From the NCBI RefSeq assembly GCF_028291745.1, contig NZ_JAQGNQ010000083.1:40532-104531 (forward strand): 64,000 bases of DNA, read 5' to 3'. Position numbers and translations under genes: made by a program. The stretch comes from Ramlibacter sp. GTDB taxonomy: Bacteria; Pseudomonadota; Gammaproteobacteria; Burkholderiales; Burkholderiaceae_C. A model generated the notes under the pieces. The model made no database searches, had not been told where the DNA came from, and saw only the letters and a list, made by a program, of their open reading frames with translations. Positions 26,706 through 38,418 of this stretch are shown here, piece by piece (the first letter of the stretch is position 1; every line of letters starts with the position of its first letter).

Positions 26706-29562
26706 TCATGGGAGCTCCTCGTCCACCCCGCGCATGGCACTCAAGGGCGCCCAGAATTCCTGGGCCGCCGCCAGCTGCCCACCGCGGCGGATGCGTACGG
26801 CACAGTACTTGAACTCGGGAATCTTCGCCATGGGGTCGAGCGCCGCATTGGTCAGCAGGTTGGCCGCCGCTTCGTAGTAGGCGAAGGGGATGAAGACGGC
26901 CCCCGGCGGCGCGCGATCATCCCTGCGCAGGTGGAGGACGACTTCGCCGCGCCGGGACTGCACGGTGACGACCTCGCCGGCGGCGAGACCGAGTTCCTGA
27001 AGGTCGGCGCCATTCATCGTGGCGGTGGGCAGAGGCTCGATCGCATCCAGCACCGTTGCGCGACGCGTCATCGCACCGGTGTGCCAATGTTCCAGCTGCC
27101 TGCCGGTGATGAGAACCAGGGGATAGTCGGGATCCGGTGTCTCATCCGCGGTCGCGAGGTCGGCGGGCACCAGCTTCAGTCTCCCGTCGGCGGTCGGGAA
27201 GCTGTCGACGAAGACCGTCGGTTGCCCGGGATCGTCCGCGGAAAGGCAGGGATACGTCACGCTCGACTCGCGTTCCAGCCGGTCCCACGTGATGCCGGCG
27301 ATCGCCGCGAGCATGCACTGGCGCATCTCTTCGTAGACGGCCGCCACTCCATCCGCGTCGCCCGGATAGGACCACTCCAGTCCCATCCGCCGGGCCATCT
27401 CCTGGATGATCCACAGGTCGGCTCGAGCGTCTCCGGGAGGGTTGATGGCGCGGCGGCCCAGCTGGATCATCCGGTCCGTGTTGGTCACGGTCCCGGCTTT
27501 CTCCGGCCACGCGGAAGCCGGAAGGATGACGTCGGCAAGCCAGGCCGTTTCGGTGAGGAAGATCTCCTGGACCACCGTGTGCTGCAGGCCAGCCAACGCC
27601 CGCCGCGCGTGATTCAGGTCCGGGTCGCTCATCGCGGGGTTCTCACCCATGATGTACATGCCCCGGACCTTGTGGGGGTCGGAATCGCTTGCCCGGGCCT
27701 GCTGCAGGATCTCCACCGACGTGTAGCCGGGCCTCTGATCGAGCGCGCATCCCCAGAAATTCTCGAACCATTCGCGTGCTTCCTGCAGGTCGACCCGCTG
27801 GTAGTTCGGGAACATCATGGGGATCAGGCCGGCGTCGCTGGCACCCTGCACGTTGTTCTGTCCGCGCAGTGGATGCAGTCCGGCGCCCGCCTTGCCGAGA
27901 TTGCCGGTGATCGCGGACAGCGCGATGAGTGCCCGGACGTTGTCCGTTCCGTGGGTGTGCTGGCTGATCCCCATCCCCCACAGGATCATCGCGCCCTTCG
28001 CCTGCGCGAAGGCCCTGGCGACCTCGCGCAGGGTGGAAGCCGCGATCCCGCACACCGGCTCCATGGCTTGCGGACTGAACCGCTTGACGTGCTCGGCCAG
28101 CGCGTCGAAGTTCGCGGTCCTTTCCCGGATGAAGTCCTGGTCCGCCAATCCCTCCTCGATGATGGTGTGGATCAGCGCGTTGATGACGGCCAGGTCGGAG
28201 TCCGGCTTGAACTGGAGGGTGCGCCATGCGTGCCGCGCCAGGTCGGTCACCCGCGGATCGGCCAGCACGAACCTGGTGCCGCGCCTGGCGGCGTTCTTCA
28301 TCCAGGTGGCGGCTACCGGATGGTTCTCGGCAGGGTTCGAGCCGATGACCAGCACCAGTCCGGCCTGCGCCACTTCGTTCACCTGGTTGCTCACGGATCC
28401 GGAGCCGACGCCCTCGAGCAAGCCGGCAACGCTCGATGCGTGGCAAAGCCGCGTGCAGTGGTCCACGTTGTTGTTGCCGAAGCCGGTGCGTACCAGCTTC
28501 TGGAAGAGGTACGCCTCCTCATTGGTTCCCTTGGCGCAGCCGAATGCCGCGAGCGCCATGGCGCCGTGTTGCTGCCGCAGGCGCAGCAAGCCAGCGGCCG
28601 CAAAGTCCAGGGCCTCCTCCCAGGTTGCCTCCCTGAAGACCTCCTGCCACCGGGACAGTCTGGGCGTTTCATCCGGCAGTTTCGGCACCCCGGGCCTGCG
28701 GATCAGCGGCGTGGTCAGGCGCTGCGGGCTGTGAACATAATCGAAGCCGAACCGCCCCTTGACGCAGAGGCGGTGGTGGTTCGCCGGACCGTCGCGGCCC
28801 TCGACGCTGAGGATCTTTTCGGCGCGAACGTTGTACGTCAGCTGGCAGCCCACACCGCAGAACGGGCAGACCGAGTCGACCTTGCGGTCGACGACCTGCG
28901 ATCCGATCATCGTCTTCGGCATCAGGGCGCCGGTGGGGCAAGCCTGGACGCACTCTCCACAGGCCACGCAGGTGCTTTCGCCCATGGCGTCGCCCAGGTC
29001 GAACACGATCGCGCTGGAGGAGCCGCGGCCGGCATAGCCGATGACGTCGTTGACCTGCTCCTCGCGGCAGGCCCGGACGCATCGGGTGCATTGGATGCAG
29101 GCATCGAGGTTGACCGCCATCGCCGGGTGGCTCAGGTCCGGCGGCACCGGTTCGCGCTTGAGTGCAAGCAGTTCAGGGCGCGGGCTGACGCCCAGCTTTT
29201 CCGCCCAGGCAGACAGCTCGCCGTGCTGGCCGCGGCCCCCGTTGCCGTCGGTCCATTTGAAGCCGCGTTCCGGCATGTCGGCCAACAGCATTTCCAGGAC
29301 CATCGCCTGGCTCTTGCGCACGCGAGCGGTATCGGCCTTGACCTGCATTCCGGCGGTCGCGGTGCGGCAGCAGCTTGGCGCCAGCACGCGCTCGCCGGCG
29401 ATCTCCACCATGCAGGCCCTGCAGTTGCCGTCGGCGCGCATGCCTTCCATGTAGCAGAGGTGGGGGATGGCCAGGCCGTGCCGTTGCGCCGCGCGCAGGA
29501 TCGTCTCGCCCTGCAGGGCCTGCACCGGCAAGCCGTCGATGGCGAACTCGATGATCGGGAGA

Positions 29563-29573
<11 letters not shown>
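26706..29573 (-). CDS. fdsA: NAD-dependent formate dehydrogenase, catalytic subunit (FdsA)
   Basis: A 955-aa cytoplasmic molybdenum (or tungsten) bis-MGD enzyme that oxidises formate to CO2. Domains in order are a 2Fe-2S ferredoxin fold (about 5-85, with HLCYMEGMRADGNCRAC), a NuoG-like region, two 4Fe-4S clusters (about 150-220, with CIQCTRCVRAC and CVACGECVQACPTG), the Mo-domain cluster CPFCGVGC, and the large MGD-binding body. NNVDHCTRLCHASSV contains the active-site Cys followed by His, so this is a Cys and not a selenocysteine enzyme. The ATG at 29573 lies 11 nt inside the upstream fdsGB gene. No separate fdsD or fdsC chaperone gene follows. Confidence 0.94.
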
Positions 29574-31368
<1,795 letters not shown>

Positions 31369-31491
31369 GGCGATCCTGCCTGGGAAAAGAATTTCGCGGC
31401 CGCAAGAAGGGTTGTGTAGACACCCCATCCCAGCGGAAGGCCCACGGCTGCCCACGTGAGAAGTGCAGGGCGCTGCACTTCAAAGCCGCGC

Positions 31492-31797
31492 TCATTGCAA
31501 TCGCTCCCGTTGGTGCGGAACGTTCCCCTCCGCCGCGGGCAGGCTCACGTGGAACGCGATGCCCGGGCGGCGCATGGCGCCGTGCATCTGCCGGTACTTC
31601 GCGGTCAGGCGCTCCTGTTCCCGCCGGTTGCGGGTGGTGTCGGCCGGGACCCCGGCTTCGTTGCCTGCGCCCGGCAGCGGCGCGGACGCCTTCTCGTCCT
31701 CCCTGGCTTGCCCGGCTTGAGCGCTCGCGACGGCGGGAAACATCACGGCACAGCAGCACAGGAGCAGAGGCGGGATGTGTTTCGGCAGGTGCCGCAT
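31492..31797 (-). CDS. Small secreted protein of unknown function
   Basis: A 101-aa protein with a signal peptide (basic start, hydrophobic core LLLCCCAVMFPAVA, cleavage near ASAQA). The mature part is polar and charged, without recognisable domain. A strong GGAGGA ribosome site precedes the ATG. It lies between the triheme cytochrome c and formate dehydrogenase genes on the same strand and may belong to that operon. No function is proposed. Confidence 0.65.
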   Translation of the reverse strand: MRHLPKHIPPLLLCCCAVMFPAVASAQAGQAREDEKASAPLPGAGNEAGVPADTTRNRREQERLTAKYRQMHGAMRRPGIAFHVSLPAAEGNVPHQRERLQ

Positions 31798-31971
31798 GGA
31801 TTTCCTCCCTGTGCTTGCATCGGAATTCGACGCCCGCCAGATTGGCGGCGGCTGGCTGGCCGCCGATGTCAGTTCGTGTGACTAAGGTCACGGTTGTAGC
31901 GGCCCCCTCGACCTGGCCGCCGCCAGGGCGGACGCCGGCGCGGATCCGGCCTGATGCCGGGCCGGGCTGGA

Positions 31972-33201
31972 TCACCGCGCTGGCTGGCGCAGCCTGGCGA
32001 CCGTCGCGGCGCTTGCGTTCGGCGGCGCGGTGTTGCCCCAGCTGCCGCGCACGTAGTTGGCGATGTCCGCGATCTGCTGGTCGTTCAGCTGGCTGGCGAA
32101 GGCGGGCATCGCGCCGTGCCTGAATTCGGCCGGAAGCCCCTGCAGCACGGCCTGCAGCAGGTTCCCCGGATCGGGTGCGGTGACGGCGGCATTGCCGGCC
32201 AGCGGCGAGAACACGCCGACAATGCCGGCCCCCGTGGCCTGGTGGCACCCGCTGCAGTACCCCATGTAGAGCGCGGCCCCCTTGGTGCGCGCAGGGGTCG
32301 GCAGCGGCCGGCCGGTGCGCAGCGCGGAATCCGGCGGGATCGCCTTCAGGTATTCGGCCATGGCCCGGACATCGGAGTCCGTCAGGTAGGCAAGACTGTT
32401 CCGCACCACCTCGGCCATGGGCCCGAAGGCCGTGGTCCTGCCCTCGACCGCGCCGGTCTTGAGGTAGGCCGCGATTTCATCCACGGTCCACGTGCCGAGT
32501 CCGGTCGCGATGTCCGTCCTGAGGTCGGGCGCGAACCAGCCGTCGACCGCCGCGCCGGTGAGGCTCCTGCTCTTCTCGATCCCGCCGAGAACATTGCGCG
32601 GCGAATGGCAGGCGCTGCAGTGGCCCAGGCCTTCGACCAGGTAGGCACCGCGATTCCAGGAAGGGGGCCTGGCCGGGTCCGGCCTGAACTCGCCCGCCTT
32701 GAAATAGAGTTCGCGCCATACAGCCATCGTCGAACGCAGGTTGAAGGGGAAGTCCAGGTGATTGACGTCCACCTCGTTGCGCACGGGTTGCAGCGTCAGC
32801 AGGTACGCGAAGATGGCGCCGACATCCTCGCGCGTGACCTTGCTGTAGAAGTCGTAGGGCATCGCCGGGTACATGTCCTGGCCGTCCTTGTTCACGCCGT
32901 GGTGCATGGCCCGGTAGAGGTCGTCGAATGACCACCGTCCGATGCCGGTGTCCGGGTCGGGTGTGATGTTGGACGCCAGCATGTAGCCGAACGGCGTGTT
33001 GAGCCGCACGCCGCCGGCGTAGGGCGCTCCGCCCGGGGCGGTGTGGCAGGAGCTGCAGTCGCCGGCCCGGGCGAGGTATTCGCCCCGCTGCACCTGGGTC
33101 CGGTGCGGGTCGGGCGCCGTCCCGAAACTCCAGGATGCGAATAGAACCGCGACAACGACGGCCGCCGGCCAGGTGAGGCTACGCAATGTGGGCTTGGTCA
33201 T
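31972..33201 (-). CDS. Triheme cytochrome c (alcohol/aldehyde dehydrogenase electron-transfer subunit)
   Basis: A 409-aa membrane-anchored or periplasmic cytochrome with three c-type heme sites: CSSCH (Cys49-His53), CSACH (near 195) and CSGCH (near 310). Each lies in its own domain, with distal Met candidates such as PAMPY and GAMPAF. This is the AdhB/gluconate-dehydrogenase cytochrome architecture (about 400-470 aa), which collects electrons from periplasmic PQQ- or molybdo-dehydrogenases and gives them to ubiquinone. A signal or anchor helix spans residues 10-27. It lies 24 bp downstream of the unknown periplasmic gene in the cluster with both dehydrogenases. Confidence 0.92.
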   Translation of the reverse strand: MTKPTLRSLTWPAAVVVAVLFASWSFGTAPDPHRTQVQRGEYLARAGDCSSCHTAPGGAPYAGGVRLNTPFGYMLASNITPDPDTGIGRWSFDDLYRAMHHGVNKDGQDMYPAMPYDFYSKVTREDVGAIFAYLLTLQPVRNEVDVNHLDFPFNLRSTMAVWRELYFKAGEFRPDPARPPSWNRGAYLVEGLGHCSACHSPRNVLGGIEKSRSLTGAAVDGWFAPDLRTDIATGLGTWTVDEIAAYLKTGAVEGRTTAFGPMAEVVRNSLAYLTDSDVRAMAEYLKAIPPDSALRTGRPLPTPARTKGAALYMGYCSGCHQATGAGIVGVFSPLAGNAAVTAPDPGNLLQAVLQGLPAEFRHGAMPAFASQLNDQQIADIANYVRGSWGNTAPPNASAATVARLRQPAR

Positions 33202-33225
33202 GATGGTCTCGAACGTCGCATGCGA

Positions 33226-33870
33226 TCAACGGAAGTGCGCCAGGTCCGCCTGCAACCGGTACGTGCGGCCGGTGCCGTCCACGATTTCGAAGGACAGCGG
33301 CCCGGCGTCGCCCGCGGCCAGCTGGAAACGCCAGGCGATGGTCCCGAACCAGCGCTCCGCCGGCCTGGCCTGGCCGCCGGCGCGCACGACCATCTGGCTG
33401 CCGCGGAAAGGCCGGCTCCGCTCGACCGCCAGGGGCTCGAGCCGACCGCGGGAGGCCAGCGTGAAGACCGGCAGGCCAAGCCGGTCGAGAACGTCATGGC
33501 CGCGCGATTCGGTGCTTCGCACGTAGACAACGACATCCACCGTCTCGGCCGGCTGCGGGTCGACCGCCTCCGTGGCCGGTCCTCCCTGCCGCGCGCGCGT
33601 GTAGCTGGTCCAGCGGGCCCGCTCGAACGGAGTCCGCAGCGTCACGGCGTAGATCTCGCCCTCCCCGGGCTGCATGGCGAGCGCGTCGTCCGTCTCGAAC
33701 AGAACGTAGTCGCGAACCGGATAGCCGCCCTCGGCGCCCGCCATCCGGCGCCCCGCTTCGACGGCAGCCAGCCGGCCCTCGGGCGACAGCGGCAGTTCCA
33801 CGGCGGCCGCGGGCGCAGCCGCAACGGCCGTCGCGCCGAGCAGGAGCGCTGGCATCCAGGCCGGTGTCAT
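33226..33870 (-). CDS. Periplasmic protein of unknown function in the PQQ dehydrogenase operon
   Basis: A 214-aa product with a signal peptide (ALLLGATAVAAAPAAAVE). I do not recognise the family. The mature part looks beta-rich (RDYVLFETDD, EIYAVTLRTPFERARW, VVVYVRSTES) and contains no Cys. The ATG overlaps the PQQ dehydrogenase stop (ATGA), so it is translated together with that enzyme. It could be an assembly or stabilising factor for the dehydrogenase, by analogy with accessory subunits of quinoprotein alcohol dehydrogenases; that is inference from position. Confidence 0.7.
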   Translation of the reverse strand: MTPAWMPALLLGATAVAAAPAAAVELPLSPEGRLAAVEAGRRMAGAEGGYPVRDYVLFETDDALAMQPGEGEIYAVTLRTPFERARWTSYTRARQGGPATEAVDPQPAETVDVVVYVRSTESRGHDVLDRLGLPVFTLASRGRLEPLAVERSRPFRGSQMVVRAGGQARPAERWFGTIAWRFQLAAGDAGPLSFEIVDGTGRTYRLQADLAHFR

Positions 33871-35879
33871 CGCGGCAATCCGAAGACCAGCACGGTGGCC
33901 GACCCGGCGACCGGCCAGTTGATCCTCGAGCCATTGCCCGAGGCCACCGCCACGTATTGCCGGCCGCCCGCCTCGTACGTCGCGATGCCGCCGCCGACCG
34001 CACCACCCGTCGCGAACTCGTACAGGATGCTTCCGGTCCGCGCGTCCAGCGCGAGGAAGGCGCCGTTCTGGTCGCCGGTGAAGACGAGCCCGCCGGCCGT
34101 GGCCGTGACGGCCGCAATGCCGGGCCCGTCGCGGTCGCGCCGCCATACGGTCCTGCCCGTGTACGGGTCGATGGCAAGGATCAGGCTCTTCGCCTTCTCG
34201 ACCGGGTCGAAAGTGCCCAGGCCGTTCTTGAGTCCGCTGAACAGCTCGCCCGCCACATAGCGGACCTCGGCGTCGCCGCTGATCAGCGTGACGCACCAGT
34301 CGGAGGTGTTGAGGTACAGCAGGCCGGTGCGGGGACTGTAGGCGGGGCCGTTCCACAGCATGCCGCCATGCGTGCCGGGGCACACGTGGATGCCTTGCGG
34401 CGTCGGCGCCAGGTCGGCGTTCTCGCGCGGCGAGAGCACGGCCTTGTAGAGAAGGGTCTGCCGCTCGCGATCGACGACGTGGAGCACGCCCTCCTTGCCC
34501 ACGGCGCCGAGCAGCTTGCGGCCATCGGAGCGGTCGAACAGGATCACGCCGGTGGTGTCCCAGTCGTGCACGTCGTGCGGGTTGAGCTGGTACCACCACT
34601 TGAGGGCGCCAGTGGCGGCGTCGAGCACGACCACGCAGTCGCTGAAGAGATTGTCGCCCGGCCGGTAGTCGCCGGCGAAATCGGGTCCCGGGTTTCCCAC
34701 CGGCACGTACAGCAGGCCCGATTCGGGCTCCAGCGCGGCGACGGTCCAGATCGCGGCGCCGCCGGTCTCGGTCGACCGCGGCCGCGTCCAGCTGTCCGCG
34801 CCCTTCTCGGTTCCGGTCGGAATGGTGTTGAAGGTCCACACCGGCGCGCCGCTGTCGAGGCGAAACGCCATCACCTTGCCGACCGCGCCCCAGTCGCCGC
34901 CGGCCCGCCCGATGATGACGATGTCCTTCCAGATGATCGGTGGCGCCGCGAAGAACTGCGCGAGGCTGGGGTCGCCCGCCTGCCGGCTCCAGAGCATCTT
35001 GCCGGTCTTGGCGTCGAGGGCGAACACGTGCCCGTCCTGGGTCCCGCGGACCACGCGCCCGGACCCCACGGCCACGCCGCGGTTGACACTCGTGGTGTCG
35101 GGGCCGGTCGGAACCCAGTTGTGCACCCATTTCCTGCGGCAGGTCGCGGCGTCGATGGCGTGGGTGCTGGTGGCCGTGGTGATGTAGAGGAGCCCGTCGT
35201 AGACCACGGGACTCGCCTGGAAGGGCCCCACCACGCCAAGCTGGTAGGCGCACACGGGCGCCAGCCGGCGGGCGTTGGCGGCGTTGATCTGCTCGAGCCG
35301 CGAGTACCGCTCGCCCCGGTAGCCCTTGTTGTACATCAGCCAGTTGCGCGGATCGGCATCCGCGCCATCCAGCTCCGCCTGCGCCGGCAGCCTGGAGGAA
35401 GCGGTCAGTACGGGCGGGGGCGCGGCCGGCGGCGGCGCGGGCGCCGCTGCACCGATGGGCGCGCTGCCCTGGGGTGCCAGGGCATCGGCGACCCGCCGCC
35501 CCAGCAGCGGGGACCGGGCCGCCAACGCCGTGGTGCCTGCCGGCGCGCCGTTCATCTGCAGGATGAACGCGGTGATGGCGAGGTCGTCCTGCTCAGGCAC
35601 CGAACCGGGCTTGCCCGGCGGCATCTGGGTGTGCTCGAAGGCGACGAGATTGGCCAGCGTCCGCGTTCCCCAGGTGCCGCGGAAGTTCTCGCCGCTCAGC
35701 GCGGGGCCTGCGCCGCCCTGCAGCGAGGCGCCATGGCAGGCGGCGCAGTTCGCGCCGTAAAGCGCGCGGCCCTGCTGGGCCTGCCCCGATGTGTAGAACC
35801 CGGGCGGCGGGTCGGCGGCGCGCGACTGCGTCGCCGCCAGCAGGAGTGCCATCGCCACGAGCAGCCAAATGCGAGTCAT
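33867..35879 (-). CDS. Cytochrome c-PQQ-dependent alcohol dehydrogenase
   Basis: A 670-aa periplasmic quinoprotein. The signal peptide (about 1-21) precedes an N-terminal cytochrome c domain with CAACH (Cys45-His49), an Ala/Pro-rich linker (about 130-165), then an eight-bladed PQQ propeller. The propeller shows repeated W-motif blades (DGHVFALDAKTGKMLW, DQNGAFLALDARTG), GNPGPD with the cofactor Asn, and PHDVHDWDTTGV. The usual vicinal Cys-Cys before VNRGVA is replaced by Thr-Thr. Asp at the +2 position after the presumed catalytic Asp resembles lanthanide-dependent enzymes. The heme domain is N-terminal, whereas most quinohemoprotein ADHs carry it at the C-terminus. Electrons probably pass to the triheme cytochrome downstream. 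Confidence 0.88.
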   Translation of the reverse strand: MTRIWLLVAMALLLAATQSRAADPPPGFYTSGQAQQGRALYGANCAACHGASLQGGAGPALSGENFRGTWGTRTLANLVAFEHTQMPPGKPGSVPEQDDLAITAFILQMNGAPAGTTALAARSPLLGRRVADALAPQGSAPIGAAAPAPPPAAPPPVLTASSRLPAQAELDGADADPRNWLMYNKGYRGERYSRLEQINAANARRLAPVCAYQLGVVGPFQASPVVYDGLLYITTATSTHAIDAATCRRKWVHNWVPTGPDTTSVNRGVAVGSGRVVRGTQDGHVFALDAKTGKMLWSRQAGDPSLAQFFAAPPIIWKDIVIIGRAGGDWGAVGKVMAFRLDSGAPVWTFNTIPTGTEKGADSWTRPRSTETGGAAIWTVAALEPESGLLYVPVGNPGPDFAGDYRPGDNLFSDCVVVLDAATGALKWWYQLNPHDVHDWDTTGVILFDRSDGRKLLGAVGKEGVLHVVDRERQTLLYKAVLSPRENADLAPTPQGIHVCPGTHGGMLWNGPAYSPRTGLLYLNTSDWCVTLISGDAEVRYVAGELFSGLKNGLGTFDPVEKAKSLILAIDPYTGRTVWRRDRDGPGIAAVTATAGGLVFTGDQNGAFLALDARTGSILYEFATGGAVGGGIATYEAGGRQYVAVASGNGSRINWPVAGSATVLVFGLPR

Positions 35880-35883
35880 GTCA

Positions 35884-35979
35884 CTATCCCGCCCTTCTTG
35901 ATATCGCGCTGCCGGGGGTGGTAGTAGTTCCCGGTATCGACGCCAGGCCGTTGCCCGGCCTCATTGCCCGGTCGCTCAT
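35884..35979 (-). CDS. Possible 31-codon bridging ORF between the molybdenum hydroxylase and PQQ dehydrogenase genes
   Basis: The ATG overlaps the hydroxylase stop (ATGA), and the TAG ends 4 nt before the PQQ dehydrogenase ATG. The peptide is Thr/Pro/Gly-rich without Cys or Tyr and has no PqqA-like Glu-x3-Tyr core. It may serve only to couple translation between the two large genes. Confidence 0.3.
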   Translation of the reverse strand: MSDRAMRPGNGLASIPGTTTTPGSAISRRAG

Positions 35980-38183
35980 GCGCCTTTCAAGGCCGCGAGC
36001 ACCTTGTCCGGCAGGAAGGGCACCGAACGCAGGCGCACGCCGACGGCGTCGAACACCGCGTTCGAGATCGCCGCGGGCACGACCGCGGCCGCGCACTCGC
36101 CGACGCCCCACGGCTTTTCGGTCGGCCGGTCGATCAGCTCGATGTCCACGGCCGGGATTTGCGGGAAGGTCAGGATCGGGTAGCTCACCCAGTCGAGGGT
36201 CGTGACGCGCGAACGGTTGAACTTCACCTGCTCCAGCAGCGTGCGGCTCACGGTCTGCAGCACGTTGCCCTCGATCTGGTTCCGGGTGCCGTCGGGGTTG
36301 ATGACCTGCCCGCAGTCCTGCACCACCGCGCAGTGGCTGACTCGGATCGCACCGGTCCGGCGGTCCACTTCGACCGTCGCGACGATGCCGACGTAGGTTC
36401 GCACCAGCTCGTACTTCACGTAGGCGACCCCGCGGCCCGTGGCGATGCCCGGGCCGGTGCGCTCCGGCGTGCCGCGGCCCTGCCACCTGGCGAGCGCCTG
36501 CAGGCGCTTCAGGACTGCCTCGCCGCGCGGGTCGCGCAGGTGGCGCGTCCGGAACTCGAAGGGGTCGGCCTTCGCGGCGATCGCCAGTTCGTCCATGAAC
36601 GCCTCGTTGGCGAATGTGTTCTGCATGCGCCCCGGGCTGCGGATCCACGACGGCCGCAGCGGCGTGTCGGCCAGGCGGTGGGCAACGGTCAGCACATTGG
36701 GGAAGACGTAGGGAACGCCGGTGTCGTTGAGGATGTTGCCGGGGCTGATGTTCATCTCGTGGGGCAGCCCGGCGAGATCGGCCGCGACGAGGGCGACGGG
36801 GCCGGCGACGCCCTGCGGGATGTGGAACTGCGAATGCCAGGCCATCACGTTGCCCCGGGCGTCGAGCCCCGCCTGCATGTCGATCAGGGTCGGCGGACCT
36901 TTCGGGTCCCAGCCATGTTCGTCGGCGCGCATCCACTGCACGCGCACCGGCTTGCCCAGGGCGCGCGCGAGGAGGGCGGCATCGGCGGCGGCATCCTCGT
37001 GGCCGTTGCGCCCGTAGCAGCCGGCGCCCTCGACATAGATCGCACGGACGTCCGCGAGCGGCAGCGAGAACATGGCGGCCAGCTGCTTGCGCAGGTTGTG
37101 CGTGGCCTGGCTCGCCGACCAGGAGGTCAGTTTCCCGTCGCGGAAGTCGGCCACGGCGCACGACGGGCCGATGGAGCCATGGGTGTGGATCGCGAAGTCG
37201 TAGGTGGCGCTGGCGTGCGTAGCCGCTTGCGGGAGCACCTGTTCGGCGTGCCCGACGTTGCTGGTGACGTCGTCCCTGACGACCTTGGTGGCCCGGACGT
37301 GCTCCCAGAGCCGCGACTGGTCGGGCAAGTCCGACCATTCGGACCAGGTCGCCCTGAGCAGCTTCGCACCCTTGACGGCGCCCCACTCGCTGCGCGCGAC
37401 GACGGCCAGGAAGTTGCCTTGGCGCACGACTTTCACCAGATCGGGAATGGCGTTCACGGAGCGCTCGTCGACCGCCAGCAAGCGGGCGCCAATGGCAGCG
37501 GGCCGGACGACGCGCGCATGCAGCATTCCGGGCACCCGGAAGTCCTGCATGAAGGTGAACTCGCCGGTGACCTTGCCCGGGATGTCCACGCGCGGGACCG
37601 GCTTGCCGACGAAGCGATAACGCGAGGGAGCCAGCAGCGGCGCCTTGGGGTCCAGCGCCAGGGAGAAGCGCTTGCCGCCCACGAGCTGCGCGTACGACAC
37701 GCTGCGCGACCCGGTGTTCGCGCGAACCATTCCGTCGGCGGCGGACAGCTCGCTGGCGGCCACTTTCCAGGATCTCGCCGCCTCGCTCACCAGGGCCGCG
37801 CGCGCGGTGGCGCAAGCCTGGCGAATCTGCATGCCCCCGTTCTCGATCGAGAAACTTCCCGAGGTCACGCCCTGGTCCGGGGTGAGCAGCGTGTCGCCTG
37901 TGATGAGGGCTATCCGGTCCAGCCCCACCGCCAGTTCGTCCGCAACGATCTGGCGCAACGCGGTCGCCACGCCGGTGCCGAGGTCCACCTTGCCGGAGTA
38001 GCAGGTGACCGTGCCGTCGGCGCCGATCGCCAGGAAACTGTCCACCTCGCCGGGCGCGAGCGGCTTGGCAGTCGCACCGGCGGCGAGCGCGGACCGCTCC
38101 AGCATGGGGGCCAGGGAGAACGTCACCACCAGGGAACCGCCCGCCTGCAGCAAGGCGCGGCGCGAGAGCGTCGGATTGCGCAT
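35976..38183 (-). CDS. Tat-exported molybdenum hydroxylase large subunit (IorB/aldehyde oxidase-like)
   Basis: A 735-aa xanthine dehydrogenase-family molybdopterin subunit of the isoquinoline 1-oxidoreductase beta type. A twin-arginine signal (LSRRALLQAGG) at residues 6-16 indicates export of the folded cofactor enzyme. Landmarks are two Mo-binding halves, GAGCYGRNGHEDAAADA, and the catalytic Glu in PWGVGECAAAVVP near the C-terminus. Relatives form a trimer with a small 2Fe-2S subunit and a multiheme cytochrome c; the cytochrome lies downstream but no 2Fe-2S gene is in the cluster. The ATG at 38183 gives a standard Tat leader. Substrates of the family are aldehydes or N-heterocycles. Confidence 0.88.
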   Translation of the reverse strand: MRNPTLSRRALLQAGGSLVVTFSLAPMLERSALAAGATAKPLAPGEVDSFLAIGADGTVTCYSGKVDLGTGVATALRQIVADELAVGLDRIALITGDTLLTPDQGVTSGSFSIENGGMQIRQACATARAALVSEAARSWKVAASELSAADGMVRANTGSRSVSYAQLVGGKRFSLALDPKAPLLAPSRYRFVGKPVPRVDIPGKVTGEFTFMQDFRVPGMLHARVVRPAAIGARLLAVDERSVNAIPDLVKVVRQGNFLAVVARSEWGAVKGAKLLRATWSEWSDLPDQSRLWEHVRATKVVRDDVTSNVGHAEQVLPQAATHASATYDFAIHTHGSIGPSCAVADFRDGKLTSWSASQATHNLRKQLAAMFSLPLADVRAIYVEGAGCYGRNGHEDAAADAALLARALGKPVRVQWMRADEHGWDPKGPPTLIDMQAGLDARGNVMAWHSQFHIPQGVAGPVALVAADLAGLPHEMNISPGNILNDTGVPYVFPNVLTVAHRLADTPLRPSWIRSPGRMQNTFANEAFMDELAIAAKADPFEFRTRHLRDPRGEAVLKRLQALARWQGRGTPERTGPGIATGRGVAYVKYELVRTYVGIVATVEVDRRTGAIRVSHCAVVQDCGQVINPDGTRNQIEGNVLQTVSRTLLEQVKFNRSRVTTLDWVSYPILTFPQIPAVDIELIDRPTEKPWGVGECAAAVVPAAISNAVFDAVGVRLRSVPFLPDKVLAALKGA

Positions 38184-38185
38184 CG

Positions 38186-38230
38186 TCAGTTGCTCGCGGC
38201 GTTGGCGATGAGGGCCGTTTTCAGGGACAT
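38186..38230 (-). CDS. Possible 14-codon leader ORF upstream of the molybdenum hydroxylase gene
   Basis: MSLKTALIANAASN begins at 38230 behind a GGAGAG ribosome site, which is better than any site directly before the hydroxylase ATG. It ends 2 nt before that ATG. It may be a coupling leader or the stub of a lost upstream gene. It is too short for a firm call. Confidence 0.25.
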   Translation of the reverse strand: MSLKTALIANAASN

Positions 38231-38418
38231 GTCGGTTCTCTCCATGCAACGGCCGGTGGGGCCCGGGCCGCGATTTCGCGCTCCCCGTGGTCCCGGCATG
38301 TGACGCGAGGCGCAGTGCGCGGTCTCATTCGTAACGCGGCGTCGACGCGCTGTAACGCGGGTGGAATCGCCGTCGCTCCAAATCCGCCTTCGTGGCGGCC
38401 AGGCAGAAAGGACTACCC

